This document shows positions 42,404 through 51,758 of a stretch of 64,000 nt of DNA, piece after piece; position 1 is the first letter of the stretch, and each line of letters begins with the position of its first letter. The notes under the pieces are model-generated. The model was not told where the DNA came from and did no database searches. It saw only the letters and a program-made list of their open reading frames with translations. The position numbers and the translations under genes are program-made. This stretch comes from Coriobacteriia bacterium (GTDB lineage Bacteria > Actinomycetota > Coriobacteriia > WRKU01 > WQUG01), in assembly GCA_009778715.1 (NCBI GenBank), contig WRFR01000006.1, positions 1 through 64,000 of the forward strand. Reading direction: 5' to 3'.

Positions 42404-43668
42404 TGACCGGAGTTCAACTCCGTTATTCAAAGACCCTCTGGTTCGATCCTGCGGGAACCACGCCTGAAGTTGACGATCTGGTCGTGGTCAAGACCAGCCG
42501 CGGTGAGGAACTGGGCCGCGTGCGCAAACCTCCTTTCGAATTGGAGGATTCGGCGTTCGAGAAAGATCTCAAGCCGGTGCTGCGTATCGCCAATGAGCGC
42601 GACCTGAACTATCAGCTGGAGCTCGGCGAGAAAGAGAAGGACGCGATGCCGGTCTTCTACGAGCTGATCGAGAAGTATGAGCTTGCCATGCGCCCGGTCG
42701 ATATCGAGTACCTGATCAGCGGCGACAAGATCGTGTTTTACTTCAGCGCTGACGAGCGCGTCGACTTCCGCGAGTTGGTCCACGAGCTGTCCTCGCGTTT
42801 CCAGTCCCGCATTGACGTGCGCCAGGTGGGCGTACGCGACGAGGCACGCATGATCGGGGGGCTGAGCCATTGTGGGGAGCAGCTCTGCTGCGCGCGCCTG
42901 GGCGGTGAGTTCATGCCGGTCTCCATCAAGATGGCAAAAGACCAGGGCCTGCCGCTTAACCCGGTCAAGATATCGGGCCTGTGCGGGCGGCTCATGTGTT
43001 GCCTGCGCTATGAAGTCGACGCCTATAACGACTTCAATGGTCGCGCGCCCCGCAAAGGCAGCTTCGTTGAGGTAAGCGATGGGACCAAGGGCAAGGTCAG
43101 TGATCTTGACGCCGTGCGCGAGCTGGTTTCGCTGAGGTTCCCACGCGAGGACATGCCTGACGAGACCATCACGGTCAAGCTCTGTGATATGAAGTGTGAG
43201 AAGAGCGGCAAGCAGTGCCATTGCACGCTTGATTCAGAAGTGCTTGAGGAGCAGCGCTTGCAGGCACAGCAGCATAACAGCGCCCTGTTGGTTGGTAACG
43301 CGCGTTTCCTGGATGCGTCAAAGCTGGTGGGCAATGCCTCTGCCTCAGGAGGCCCGCAACCGCACGGAGATGCGCAAGCGGGGTCACGCGCAGGATCGGG
43401 TACGCCAGCGCGCAAGGACGGCCAGAGCCGGCAGCGCTCAGCGCAGGGTTCCGGCGCGGGCTCAGGTTCAGGCGGCAAGGAAGGCGACAAGCGTCGCCGC
43501 CAGCGTCGCCGCCGCCCGCCCGCGGCGTCTTCAGCTTCCGACGCCTCAGCTAAAAAGGATCAGAAACCACGTACGTCGAAGCCAGGCGTTGCCTCAGGCT
43601 CCCGGCCTGCTTCCCGGCCCTCCACACCTCCGGTAGATGATCGGGTACCGCGCCGCAGGCATCGCTGA
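42394..43668 (+). CDS. ricT: PSP1-domain protein (RicT/YaaT family) with long disordered tail
   Basis: A 424-residue protein whose N-terminal 280 residues match the PSP1 family: [41 protein letters not shown] and [16 protein letters not shown]. The paired Cys clusters bind an Fe-S cluster with partners in Bacillus, where the complex affects RNA processing. The last ~130 residues are Gly/Ser/Arg/Pro-rich ([17 protein letters not shown]) and likely disordered. It overlaps holB by ten bases. Confidence 0.9.
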   Translation: MPVVTGVQLRYSKTLWFDPAGTTPEVDDLVVVKTSRGEELGRVRKPPFELEDSAFEKDLKPVLRIANERDLNYQLELGEKEKDAMPVFYELIEKYELAMRPVDIEYLISGDKIVFYFSADERVDFRELVHELSSRFQSRIDVRQVGVRDEARMIGGLSHCGEQLCCARLGGEFMPVSIKMAKDQGLPLNPVKISGLCGRLMCCLRYEVDAYNDFNGRAPRKGSFVEVSDGTKGKVSDLDAVRELVSLRFPREDMPDETITVKLCDMKCEKSGKQCHCTLDSEVLEEQRLQAQQHNSALLVGNARFLDASKLVGNASASGGPQPHGDAQAGSRAGSGTPARKDGQSRQRSAQGSGAGSGSGGKEGDKRRRQRRRRPPAASSASDASAKKDQKPRTSKPGVASGSRPASRPSTPPVDDRVPRRRHR

Positions 43669-43681
43669 ACAAGGAGTCTTT

Positions 43682-46600
43682 GTGGCACATCCCGCGCTGC
43701 ATATCGGTATCGATGTCGGTTCGACGACCGTCAAGCTCGCCATACTTGACGGGGAGCGTAACTGCCTCTATGCGCGCTATGAGCGCCATCATGCCGACAT
43801 CCGCCAGACGATCCGCGAGATCATCGCAGACGCGGCCCAGAAGTTCCCGGGCGTCGAGATGACGACGATGATCACGGGATCGGGCGGGCTGCTTTTGGCA
43901 AACTGGCTTGAGGTGGCCTTCGTGCAGGAGGTCATCGCAAGCAAGGTGGCCGTCGAGACCTTCATTCCGCAGACCGACGTCGCCATCGAGCTGGGCGGCG
44001 AGGACGCCAAGATCATCTACTTTGACGCCGGCATCGAACAACGCATGAACGGCACCTGCGCGGGTGGCACGGGAGCGTTTATTGATCAAATGGCGACGCT
44101 GCTACATACCGACGCTGGCGGGCTTGATACCCTGGCCGAGGGATTCAAGGTGCTCTATCCGATCGCCTCGCGTTGCGGGGTGTTCGCAAAATCTGATGTT
44201 CAGCCGCTGCTTAACGAGGGGGCGCGCCGTGAGGACGTCGCGGCCTCGATCTTCCAGTCGGTCGTTAACCAGACCATCGCGGGGCTTGCCTGTGGCCGCC
44301 CGATCCGGGGCCATGTGGCGTTTTTGGGCGGGCCGCTCCAGTACCTGCCGCAACTGCGCCAGCGCTTCATCGAGACCCTGGGTCTTGACGACGATCACGT
44401 TATCGCGCCGGCCGACGCCCACCTCTTTGTGGCCCGTGGGGCGGCGCTTGCCGCGCTGCGTCCGGGGGTCCAGGAGGCAACGGTCGTTACTCTTGAGGAG
44501 ATACTGGCGCGCCTCGATGAGCTGGGCTCGACGCAGGCCTCCGAGGTCCTGCGCCTCGATCCCCTCTTTGCTTCGCCGGAGGACTACGCGGCGTTCTGTG
44601 AGCGCCATGACCAGGCACGGGTCGCGCGCGCTGTGTTCGCGGACCATACCGGTCCGGTCTATATCGGCATCGACGCGGGCTCGACCACGCTTAAGGCGGT
44701 CGTCATCGACGAGGACGGCGCCATCCTTGACAGCTGGTATGGCAACAATCGCGGCGATGTGATCAACACGGCGCGCGAGGTCCTTGCCGGTTTCTACGAG
44801 CATATGCCGCCGGGCGCTTATGTGGCGCAGGCGACCGTGACCGGCTACGGGGAAGGCCTGCTCAAGGAAGCGTTATGCGCTGACCTTGGTGAGGTCGAGA
44901 CCGTGGCCCATCTGCGCGGCGCTGAAGAATTGGTCGAAGGCGTCGATTTCATCTTAGACATCGGCGGGCAGGACATGAAGTGCCTGCAGGTCAAGGACAC
45001 GGTTATCGAGCACATCATGCTCAACGAGGCCTGCAGCTCGGGATGCGGATCGTTCATCGAGACCTTCGCGACCTCGCTCAACATGAAGATCGAAGACTTC
45101 GCGCAGGCGGCGCTTTTCGCCGAGGCCCCGGTCGACCTGGGCTCGCGCTGCACGGTGTTCATGAACTCACGGGTCAAGCAGGCGCAGAAAGAAGGCGCCA
45201 CGCCCGGAGACATCAGCGCGGGGCTCTCCTACTCGGTCATCAAGAACGCGCTTTTCAAGGTCATCAAGATCCGCGATACGCGCGAGATGGGGGAGCGCAT
45301 CGTCGTGCAGGGCGGCACGTTTTTAAACGACGCCGTGCTGCGCGCGTTCGAGATCCTGACGGGACGCGAAGTCGTTCGCCCCGATATCGCCGGCCTGATG
45401 GGCTGCTATGGCGCGGCGCTTCTGGCGCGCGACGCCGCCCGCGAAGCGGCGACGCTGCTGGCTGGCAGCGGCGCTGACAAAGGGTCAGGTACTTTGTCAT
45501 GCGCGCATGACAAAGTACCTGACCCTTTGTCATCTGCGGTCACTTCCACGTTGCTCTCTGCTCAGGAGCTGGCGGACCTGACCGTGTCGCATCGCACGAC
45601 GCACTGCAAGAAGTGCGCCAACCAGTGCCTGCTGACCATCAACAGCTTCGGCAAGGACCCGGTGACGGGCCGGCCGCGGCATTTTATTACGGGCAACCGT
45701 TGCGAGCGGGGTGGCAGCATCGTCGGCGAGCAGGAGAAGGACCCGACGCAGGCTCCCCCGAATCTTTTCGCCTACAAGACCAAGCGGCTCTTCGACTTCG
45801 AGCCGCTGACGCGCGAAGATGCGCCGCGCGGGACCGTCGGCATTCCACGGGCGCTCAACATGTACGAGAACTATCCCTTCTGGTTCACATTCTTCACAAA
45901 GCTGGGCTATCATGTTGAGCTCTCGGCGGCTTCAGACAAGTCGACGTTTGAGGCGGGCATGGAGTCGATGCCTTCAGAGTCGGTCTGCTATCCGGCCAAG
46001 CTTTCTCACGGCCACATCATGCGCCTGATAGAAACGGGCGTGGACTTCATCTTCATGCCCTGTGTGGTCTATGAGCGGATGGAAGACCCGACGGCGGGCA
46101 ACCACTACAACTGCCCGATCGTCATGAACTACTCGGAGGCGCTGCGCCTTAACATCGATGAGCTGCAGGATGGCAGCACGGTGTTTTTGAACCCCTTCGT
46201 GCCCTACGACCAGCAGGCCAAACTTGCGCGCCGCATGTACGACGTGCTGCGCGAGAACGCTGATAGGCTGCCTGACACCGCGCCGACGCTTGCTGAAGTC
46301 AAGCGCGCTACGGCGGCTGCCTGGGCAGAGGACGAGCGCTTTAAGGCTGACGTCCAGCATGCTGGCGAGGAGGCGCTGCGCTGGATCGAGGAACACGAGG
46401 GCCACGGCATTGTTTTAGCCGGGCGCCCCTATCACCTTGACCCGGAGGTCAACCACGCGATCCCGGAGCTGCTGGTCTCCTCAGGCCTGGCCGTGCTGAC
46501 CGAAGACTCGGTCTCGCACCTCAAGAAGCCCGAACGTCCCATCCGCGTCGTCGACCAGTGGATGTATCACTCGCGCCTGTTTGCCGCGGCACGCTTCGTG

Positions 46601-48124
46601 ACGATGCGCGATGACCTCGACCTGATCCAGCTCAACAGCTTTGGCTGTGGGCTCGATGCGCTCACGACCGACCAGTGCCAGGAGATCTTAGAGAAGTCAG
46701 GCAAGATCTACACCGTGCTCAAGATCGACGAAGTCAGCAATTTGGGAGCGGCGCGTATCCGCGTGCGCTCGCTGCTCGCCGCGCTGCGCAACCAGGCGGT
46801 CGAGCGCAAGCGTCTGCTGGCGCAACATCCCGGCCAGCCCACACGGGTCGCGCACAGCGCGGCCTTCCCGCGGGCGTCCTTTACCAAGGAAATGAAGCAG
46901 GCGGGCTACACGATCATCTGTCCCCAGATGGCGCCGATCCATTTCGCGCTGCTGCTGCCGCTCTTCAAGCACTATGGCTATAACGTTGAGATCCTGCCTT
47001 CGGTCGACCGCGGCGCGGTCGAGGCGGGCCTGCGCTACGTGAACAACGACATCTGCTACCCCTCGATTTTGACCTCCGGCCAGATCATGGAGGCAGTTGA
47101 TTCGGGCCACTACGACCTCAGCAAGCTCGCCGTCATCATCTCGCAGACGGGTGGGGGCTGTCGCGCGACCAATTACATCGCGCTCATCCGCAAGGCGCTG
47201 GCAGACGCCGGACATCCTGAGATACCGGTCATCTCGCTGCAGTTCCAGCCGCTGGGCGAGTCCAATCCCGGCTTCAAGCTGAGTCCTGCCATGCTGAAGA
47301 GCGCTTCCTACGCGCTGCTGCTCGGCGACTTGCTGATGCAGGGGCTCTATCGCACGCGGCCCTACGAGGCGACGCCCGGCGCGGCCGACGCCCTGCACAA
47401 GCAGTGGGAGGCGCGCCTGGCCGAGGAGCTGGCTGGCATGGGGCAGGCGGGCTACAAGCGTGCGGTCAAAGGCATCGTCCATGATTTCGACGTACTCCCG
47501 CTGGAGGGTGATCGCAGCAAGCCGCGCGTCGGCGTGGTGGGCGAGATACTCGTGAAGTATCACCCAACGGCCAACAACAACCTCGTCGAGGTCATCGAGA
47601 GCGAGGGCTGCGAGGCCGTGGTTCCCGGGCTGGTCGATTTCTTCCTCTATTCGATGAGCGGTGGCATCAACAAGCGCAATCCCGTGGGTACGCCCGCGAT
47701 CAACGAGCTGCTGATGCGCACGGCGATCAAGGCGGTTGACTGGCTGAGAAGCCCAATCGTAAAGGCTCTGGCTGCAAGCGAGCGCTTCGATCCGCCCGCG
47801 CAGATATTTACGCTGGGCACGAAGGCCTCCGAGGTCGTCTCGCTCTGCAATTCCTGCGGCGAAGGCTGGCTGCTGACGGCCGAGATGATGGAGCTGATCG
47901 AGAGCGGCACGCCCAACATCGTCTGCACGCAGCCCTTCGCGTGCCTGCCTAACCATGTGAGCGGCAAGGGTGTCATCAAGGAGCTGCGCCGCCGTTACCC
48001 GCAGTCCAACATCGTGCCCGTCGACTACGACCCGGGCGCCTCTGAGGTCAACCAGCTCAATCGGATTAAGCTGATGATCGCCGTCGCCTTCGAAAACTTC
48101 CAAAACGCGCTAGACGCCCGCTGA
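43682..48124 (+). CDS. Giant fused acyl-CoA dehydratase activase / HgdB-like protein (BadF/BadG x2, DUF2229)
   Basis: The GTG at 43682 follows AAGGAG, giving about 1480 residues; an ATG at 43637 is possible but overlaps ricT. Two activase ATPase domains occur in tandem: [18 protein letters not shown] with [11 protein letters not shown], and [18 protein letters not shown] with [10 protein letters not shown]. The two Cys sites should hold a shared [4Fe-4S] cluster. A Cys cluster ([10 protein letters not shown]) and the HgdB/DUF2229-type half follow ([37 protein letters not shown]). Relatives couple ATP hydrolysis to low-potential electron transfer, but the substrate of the fused form is not known. 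A perfect palindromic element lies in frame at the linker between the two halves. Confidence 0.88.
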   Translation: MAHPALHIGIDVGSTTVKLAILDGERNCLYARYERHHADIRQTIREIIADAAQKFPGVEMTTMITGSGGLLLANWLEVAFVQEVIASKVAVETFIPQTDVAIELGGEDAKIIYFDAGIEQRMNGTCAGGTGAFIDQMATLLHTDAGGLDTLAEGFKVLYPIASRCGVFAKSDVQPLLNEGARREDVAASIFQSVVNQTIAGLACGRPIRGHVAFLGGPLQYLPQLRQRFIETLGLDDDHVIAPADAHLFVARGAALAALRPGVQEATVVTLEEILARLDELGSTQASEVLRLDPLFASPEDYAAFCERHDQARVARAVFADHTGPVYIGIDAGSTTLKAVVIDEDGAILDSWYGNNRGDVINTAREVLAGFYEHMPPGAYVAQATVTGYGEGLLKEALCADLGEVETVAHLRGAEELVEGVDFILDIGGQDMKCLQVKDTVIEHIMLNEACSSGCGSFIETFATSLNMKIEDFAQAALFAEAPVDLGSRCTVFMNSRVKQAQKEGATPGDISAGLSYSVIKNALFKVIKIRDTREMGERIVVQGGTFLNDAVLRAFEILTGREVVRPDIAGLMGCYGAALLARDAAREAATLLAGSGADKGSGTLSCAHDKVPDPLSSAVTSTLLSAQELADLTVSHRTTHCKKCANQCLLTINSFGKDPVTGRPRHFITGNRCERGGSIVGEQEKDPTQAPPNLFAYKTKRLFDFEPLTREDAPRGTVGIPRALNMYENYPFWFTFFTKLGYHVELSAASDKSTFEAGMESMPSESVCYPAKLSHGHIMRLIETGVDFIFMPCVVYERMEDPTAGNHYNCPIVMNYSEALRLNIDELQDGSTVFLNPFVPYDQQAKLARRMYDVLRENADRLPDTAPTLAEVKRATAAAWAEDERFKADVQHAGEEALRWIEEHEGHGIVLAGRPYHLDPEVNHAIPELLVSSGLAVLTEDSVSHLKKPERPIRVVDQWMYHSRLFAAARFVTMRDDLDLIQLNSFGCGLDALTTDQCQEILEKSGKIYTVLKIDEVSNLGAARIRVRSLLAALRNQAVERKRLLAQHPGQPTRVAHSAAFPRASFTKEMKQAGYTIICPQMAPIHFALLLPLFKHYGYNVEILPSVDRGAVEAGLRYVNNDICYPSILTSGQIMEAVDSGHYDLSKLAVIISQTGGGCRATNYIALIRKALADAGHPEIPVISLQFQPLGESNPGFKLSPAMLKSASYALLLGDLLMQGLYRTRPYEATPGAADALHKQWEARLAEELAGMGQAGYKRAVKGIVHDFDVLPLEGDRSKPRVGVVGEILVKYHPTANNNLVEVIESEGCEAVVPGLVDFFLYSMSGGINKRNPVGTPAINELLMRTAIKAVDWLRSPIVKALAASERFDPPAQIFTLGTKASEVVSLCNSCGEGWLLTAEMMELIESGTPNIVCTQPFACLPNHVSGKGVIKELRRRYPQSNIVPVDYDPGASEVNQLNRIKLMIAVAFENFQNALDAR
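45475..45532. repeat. Perfect 58-bp palindromic element inserted in frame in the activase gene
   Basis: Bases 45475-45503 are the exact reverse complement of 45504-45532, with no loop. Each arm carries TGACAAAG and CTTTGTCA, so it is also a palindrome; the core is GGGTCAGGTACTTTGTCA. In the reading frame it encodes [19 protein letters not shown]. It lies exactly at the linker between the second activase domain and the CKKCANQC segment. Confidence 0.95.
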
Positions 48125-48330
48125 CAGCGTTGGCGAAAAGCTCACGGGCTTGAAGCCCGCTACGCTTTCCGCCGCCTTGTCAGCGAACACCGATCGCGTT
48201 TTGCGATGCGCCGGGCGCCATCTGGACTGCGTTGCCGCGCGGCTCACGGGCTTAAGCCTGCATCGCCCCACGGCGCCTTGCCAGATGACGTTGATCGCAT
48301 CTGGACAAAACGCGCCAGGCGCCCGCTGAC
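48101..48330. repeat. Repeat cluster including a duplicated 3' end of the activase gene
   Basis: The last bases of the activase gene with its stop (48101-48125) recur at 48306-48330 with 23 of 25 identical. Between them are two related units, each starting CTCACGGGCTT with a GGGCTT-AAGCC hairpin (48141-48183 and 48243-48283) and ending near GCCTTG-CAG. TCTGGAC and GCGCC(A/G)GGCGCC also repeat. The cluster has no open frame. It occupies most of the 349-base gap before the surface-protein gene; the last ~140 bases are AT-rich and probably hold its promoter. Confidence 0.75.
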
Positions 48331-48473
48331 GTTGTTCCCATAAAACTTAAGTACTGCGAATAATCCTATCGAGATATGAAGTAACGGTATTTTTTTATTT
48401 AAAATTTGCGCGACTTTCTTTGATTTTTGCAGTAAAATTTGAGAGTAGGTTTCTTAAGAGGAAGAAGGGATCC

Positions 48474-50453
48474 ATGAGAATTATTGCAAGAAAGATCCTG
48501 TCCCTGCTGCTGTCAGGCGCAATGATATGCGCGTTGATGGCTGGAGCTCCGCTTTCCGCCTATGCGGCAAGCGAGGAGACGACGGGCACCGCCTCAACCA
48601 AGGCAGCTGACCCGGCAGGTGGGAAGGGATCGAGCGCGACCACGACGGGGACACCCGCCCTGAAGTCCCTTTTGGCGCCCATCTCCACTCTTCCGGGTGA
48701 TGTCTGCTTGATCGGTGGCACCGGCTATACTTCACTTGATGATGCATTGAACGCTATCATTGACAGCACGCCGACCACGATCAAGCTGCTGACGAACATC
48801 AACGTTGATGACCAGGTGACCATCGTTGACCGCAACGTCACGTTTGACCTGAACGGTTTCAATCTTGTCATTTCAAACACGACGAATGCCAGCGGCGGCG
48901 ACGGTCTCCATCTCGAACAGAACAGTTCGGTCGATTACATGAACCCAGGCAGCTTCACGGTCTCTTCAGAATATGGCCAGGCGCTCAGTGTCGATGGCGG
49001 TTCTTGCAAAGTGACCGGTGTATCACTTGACGCGGACGGCTCTACTGCTGTTGATGTCTACAATAATGCAGTTGTCACCGTCAGCGGCAACATCATGGTA
49101 TCCAGCGCAGACAACATCGCCGTCTACTCTCATTCCGGTTCGAAAGTCACGGTGGATGGGAACATCTCTGCGACGGGCGACAGCAGCGTCGGGGTTGTCG
49201 CAGAAGACGGCTCTACGGTGGCCGTGAACGGCAAAATCACCACAGACGGTGATGGCGTCGATACCTTTGATTCGGGTACCTCGGTAACCGTGGTCGGAAG
49301 TATCAAATCAGTCAATGGCTACGGAATATGGGCAGGTGACAGCTCAACGGTAAAAGTGACAGGCAACGTCGATGGTCGTTATTGTGGCGCTTATGCATAT
49401 GATGGCGCAACGGTCATTGTGAAAGGCAACATCACTTCTGCTGATGGTGTTGGGGTAGATGCCGAAGACAGTGGCACGACCGTTACAGTTATTGGTGACA
49501 TTAGCATTGCTGGTGTGCACTGTGACGCAATCTATAACGATGGCTCCATCGTCAAAGCTATGGGCAATCTCATCGCGACGGGTCAGTCCGGCTGGGGCGT
49601 CGAAGCCTTTGGGGGCTCTACGACGACCGTCAACGGCAACATCAAGACTTCAGATGGCGCGGGAGTTTTCGCGAGTGACGGTGGCACGGTGGTAACGGTC
49701 AACGGAATGGTAGACGCCGCGTTCGCTTCAGACGAAGCGTACACGTACGGTGGCGTCGATGCCGAGTCCGGCGCCGCAATTACGATCAACGGCAACGTTA
49801 AAGTGGCCACCAATGGGCTGAGTAGCTCGAGCACCAACTTCGCCTATGCCGGGGCTGCGGCAGTCGATGGCGGTACCGTCAAGATCAACGGCCTATTCAG
49901 CGCAGATCCCTATATCGCGCTGGTTAATGCCAATGGCATAGTCACCTACCTAGCTCCCGCAGACTTCACAACCCCTACGACCCTGAAAGGGTTCAAGACC
50001 TACACCAATGCGGTCTCGACAGTCTGGGTGCTCAGCCCGATCGCTCCGGCTATCACAGGCCCACAGGCTCTGACGGTCACGGTGGGCTACAAAGCACTCT
50101 CCGTGGGGCCCTTCACCGTGACCGGCGCTCCTGTGCCGACAGTAACCAAGGTCAGCGGTAACACAAAGATCACCTGGAATGCGGCGACCGGCATGCTCGA
50201 CATTGCAGCTGGCCTTGCGCCGGGTACCTATCCGGTTACCCTGAAAGCCAGCAACGGGATCAGCCCTGATGCAACGATCACCTTTGTACTGACGGTCAAG
50301 GCTGCTCCCAAGAAAAAGGTCGCCACCCCTCTGGGTCTGCCAGCTACCGGCGACAGTGCCACAGGATTATGGATCGGCGCCGTGGCGATCCTGAGTATGG
50401 GCGTACTGGCTTTGGCCGACGCCAGGCGCCTGCGCACTCTGGAAGTTGAATAA
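48474..50453 (+). CDS. Sortase-anchored surface protein with right-handed beta-helix repeats (LPATG)
   Basis: The ATG at 48474 follows GAAGGGA, giving 659 residues. It has a signal peptide (MRIIARKILSLLLSGAM, ending near AYAAS). Residues ~80-490 contain many ~20-residue beta-strand repeats with Val/Asn/Gly patterns, such as VNGKITTDGDGVD and VKVTGNVDG. A putative Ig-like domain (~525-615) follows. The end is LPATGDSATG, a hydrophobic helix and a basic tail ARRLR, the sortase signal. The protein should be covalently fixed to the wall. Beta-helix proteins of this kind often bind polysaccharide or act in adhesion; the ligand is unknown. Confidence 0.88.
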   Translation: MRIIARKILSLLLSGAMICALMAGAPLSAYAASEETTGTASTKAADPAGGKGSSATTTGTPALKSLLAPISTLPGDVCLIGGTGYTSLDDALNAIIDSTPTTIKLLTNINVDDQVTIVDRNVTFDLNGFNLVISNTTNASGGDGLHLEQNSSVDYMNPGSFTVSSEYGQALSVDGGSCKVTGVSLDADGSTAVDVYNNAVVTVSGNIMVSSADNIAVYSHSGSKVTVDGNISATGDSSVGVVAEDGSTVAVNGKITTDGDGVDTFDSGTSVTVVGSIKSVNGYGIWAGDSSTVKVTGNVDGRYCGAYAYDGATVIVKGNITSADGVGVDAEDSGTTVTVIGDISIAGVHCDAIYNDGSIVKAMGNLIATGQSGWGVEAFGGSTTTVNGNIKTSDGAGVFASDGGTVVTVNGMVDAAFASDEAYTYGGVDAESGAAITINGNVKVATNGLSSSSTNFAYAGAAAVDGGTVKINGLFSADPYIALVNANGIVTYLAPADFTTPTTLKGFKTYTNAVSTVWVLSPIAPAITGPQALTVTVGYKALSVGPFTVTGAPVPTVTKVSGNTKITWNAATGMLDIAAGLAPGTYPVTLKASNGISPDATITFVLTVKAAPKKKVATPLGLPATGDSATGLWIGAVAILSMGVLALADARRLRTLEVE

Positions 50454-50479
50454 CTCCTCCAACGAGGGATAAGTAAAAA

Positions 50480-50512
50480 GCGCCCGTCGCACTCATCTGC
50501 GGCGGGCGTCTT
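50480..50512 (+). terminator. Probable terminator of the surface-protein gene
   Basis: CGCCCGTCGCA (50481-50491) pairs with TGCGGCGGGCG (50498-50508) with one G-T pair, and is followed by TCTT. It lies 27 bases after the stop codon. Confidence 0.75.
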
Positions 50513-50540
50513 CATGCGGGGTCGGGGGCCGTGGTCAAAG

Positions 50541-50579
50541 AAAAAACAGGCCAGACACGGGGTCTGACCTGCGTTTTTT
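50541..50579. terminator. Bidirectional terminator between surface-protein gene and tRNA-Thr
   Basis: CAGGCCAGAC (50547-50556) pairs with GTCTGACCTG (50562-50571). A-rich bases precede it and a run of six T follows, so it can act on both strands. On the minus strand it lies just after the tRNA. Confidence 0.85.
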
Positions 50580-50581
50580 CC

Positions 50582-50657
50582 TGGAGCCAACGAGCGGACT
50601 CGAACCGCTGACCTGCGCATTACGAGTGCGCTGCTCTACCAACTGAGCCACGTTGGC
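50582..50657 (-). tRNA. tRNA-Thr (anticodon CGT)
   Basis: A 76-base cloverleaf on the minus strand, including encoded CCA. The acceptor stem is GCCAACG/CGTTGGC, the D-arm GCTC/GAGC, the anticodon stem GCGCA/TGCGC with loop CTCGTAA, and the T-arm AGCGG-TTCGAGT-CCGCT. The anticodon CGT reads ACG threonine codons. A terminator follows directly. Confidence 0.95.
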
Positions 50658-50832
50658 GCGTAGATGCCTGATTATTGTAGCATAGCTGGCTTTGGAGGCG
50701 ATAGGCGACATCGGGCACGTTTTGTGGACAACTTTGTCCTCATTTGGCCCGGCAAAGAGCAGATTGCCCTGAAAAATCAGCGCCAACATCGAACTTTTTG
50801 CTTTTTACCCTGTATTTTCTGCGCTCATACTC

Positions 50833-50838
50833 TATAAT
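50833..50838 (+). promoter_or_regulatory. Probable -10 box of the nuo operon
   Basis: TATAAT lies in the AT-rich region upstream of nuoA. A -35 hexamer at the normal distance is poor, so an activator or other contacts may be needed. A strong hairpin lies between it and nuoA. Confidence 0.5.
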
Positions 50839-50849
50839 AGTGGAATAAA

Positions 50850-50887
50850 ACTTACGGGCGCGCCCGCTCGTAAGCGTTTTATTTTTT
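50850..50887 (+). terminator. Terminator-like hairpin in the nuo leader
   Basis: CTTACG (50851-50856) pairs with CGTAAG (50869-50874), enclosing GGCGCGCC, and the stem is followed by CGTTTTATTTTTT. It looks like an intrinsic terminator placed about 12 bases after the -10 box and some 35 bases before nuoA. It could attenuate the operon. Alternatively the true promoter may lie after it. Confidence 0.6.
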
Positions 50888-50919
50888 AGTGTATATCAAA
50901 ATATGGAGGAGATGAGCGT

Positions 50920-51279
50920 ATGTTCCAGCAAATCATCATCGCCTGCTTCCTGGTGTTTGGTATAGCGTTCATGCTCCTGGCGCTTGGCCTGTCCTGGTTG
51001 CTTTCGCCCACGAGGCCGACCAAAGGCAAGGGCATCACGTTTGAGTGTGGCATGGAGCCTTTGGGCTTACCATGGGTCCGCTACCGGAGCGGATTTTTTG
51101 TCTACGCGATCCTCTACGTCATCTTCGATATCGAAACAGCGTTTCTCTATCCATGGGCCTTGTCCTTTGGCAGGATGGCGACGAACTGGTTCTTGCTCGT
51201 CGAGATGCTTATCTTTGTGGCGATATTGATGGCGGGTCTTTTATACGCCTGGAAAGAGAAAGCTCTCTCATGGCATTAG
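50920..51279 (+). CDS. nuoA: Complex I-type quinone oxidoreductase subunit NuoA
   Basis: A 119-residue membrane protein with three helices and a GGAGGA ribosome site. The conserved loop is FECGMEPLG, followed by FVYAILYVIFDIETAFLYPWA. It is part of the quinone-binding membrane arm. It overlaps nuoB by ten bases and heads an operon without nuoE, nuoF or nuoG. Confidence 0.96.
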   Translation: MFQQIIIACFLVFGIAFMLLALGLSWLLSPTRPTKGKGITFECGMEPLGLPWVRYRSGFFVYAILYVIFDIETAFLYPWALSFGRMATNWFLLVEMLIFVAILMAGLLYAWKEKALSWH

Positions 51280-51758
51280 ACAGTGTAGTGGGCGAAAACT
51301 CGATCGTCTTTTTGAAGAGCGAGCAGTTCTTCGACTGGGCGCGTGGCCGCAGCCTCTGGTATATGGCTTTCGGTATCGCCTGTTGTTCCCTGGAAGGGCT
51401 GATCGCCGCGGCAGGGCCACGTTTCGACTTCGACCGCCACGGCATTTTCTATCGCGGGGTTCCGCGCCACTCGGATGTCATGATCGTGGCCGGTACGGTG
51501 AATCGCAAGATGGCAGTCATCGTCAAGCGCCTCTATGAGATGATGCCAGAGCCGCGCTATGTTATCAGCATGGGAGCCTGCGCTAACGCGGGCGGCCCGT
51601 TTCGCGAGTACCCCAACGTAGTGACCGGCGTCGACAAGATCATTCCGGTCGACATCTACATTCCCGGATGCCCGCCTCGTCCAGAGTCGGTGCAGTATGG
51701 CTTCTTGCAGCTTCGCAAAAAGATAAATGATGAGGCAAAGGCACGCCTTGATAAGTAG
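51270..51758 (+). CDS. nuoB: Complex I-type subunit NuoB
   Basis: The ATG at 51270 gives 162 residues; the longer frame upstream is overlap with nuoA. The N2 cluster ligands appear as IACCSLEG, MGACANAGG and IPGCPPRPE. The protein passes electrons to quinone at the junction with NuoCD. Confidence 0.96.
   Translation: MALDSVVGENSIVFLKSEQFFDWARGRSLWYMAFGIACCSLEGLIAAAGPRFDFDRHGIFYRGVPRHSDVMIVAGTVNRKMAVIVKRLYEMMPEPRYVISMGACANAGGPFREYPNVVTGVDKIIPVDIYIPGCPPRPESVQYGFLQLRKKINDEAKARLDK

Noticed and set aside
42427-43221. 264-codon open frame on the minus strand
   Set aside because: It is antisense to the PSP1 domain of ricT, whose Cys motifs are conserved.
43637-43681. Alternative upstream start of the activase gene
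   Set aside because: The GTG at 43682 has AAGGAG at the right distance, and the added 15 codons only repeat overlap with ricT.
46697-48103. 468-codon open frame on the minus strand
   Set aside because: It is antisense to the conserved HgdB-like half of the activase protein and shows no domain of its own.
48101-48330. CRISPR array in the repeat cluster
   Set aside because: The units are few, unequal in length and diverged, with no regular spacers and no cas genes in the window.
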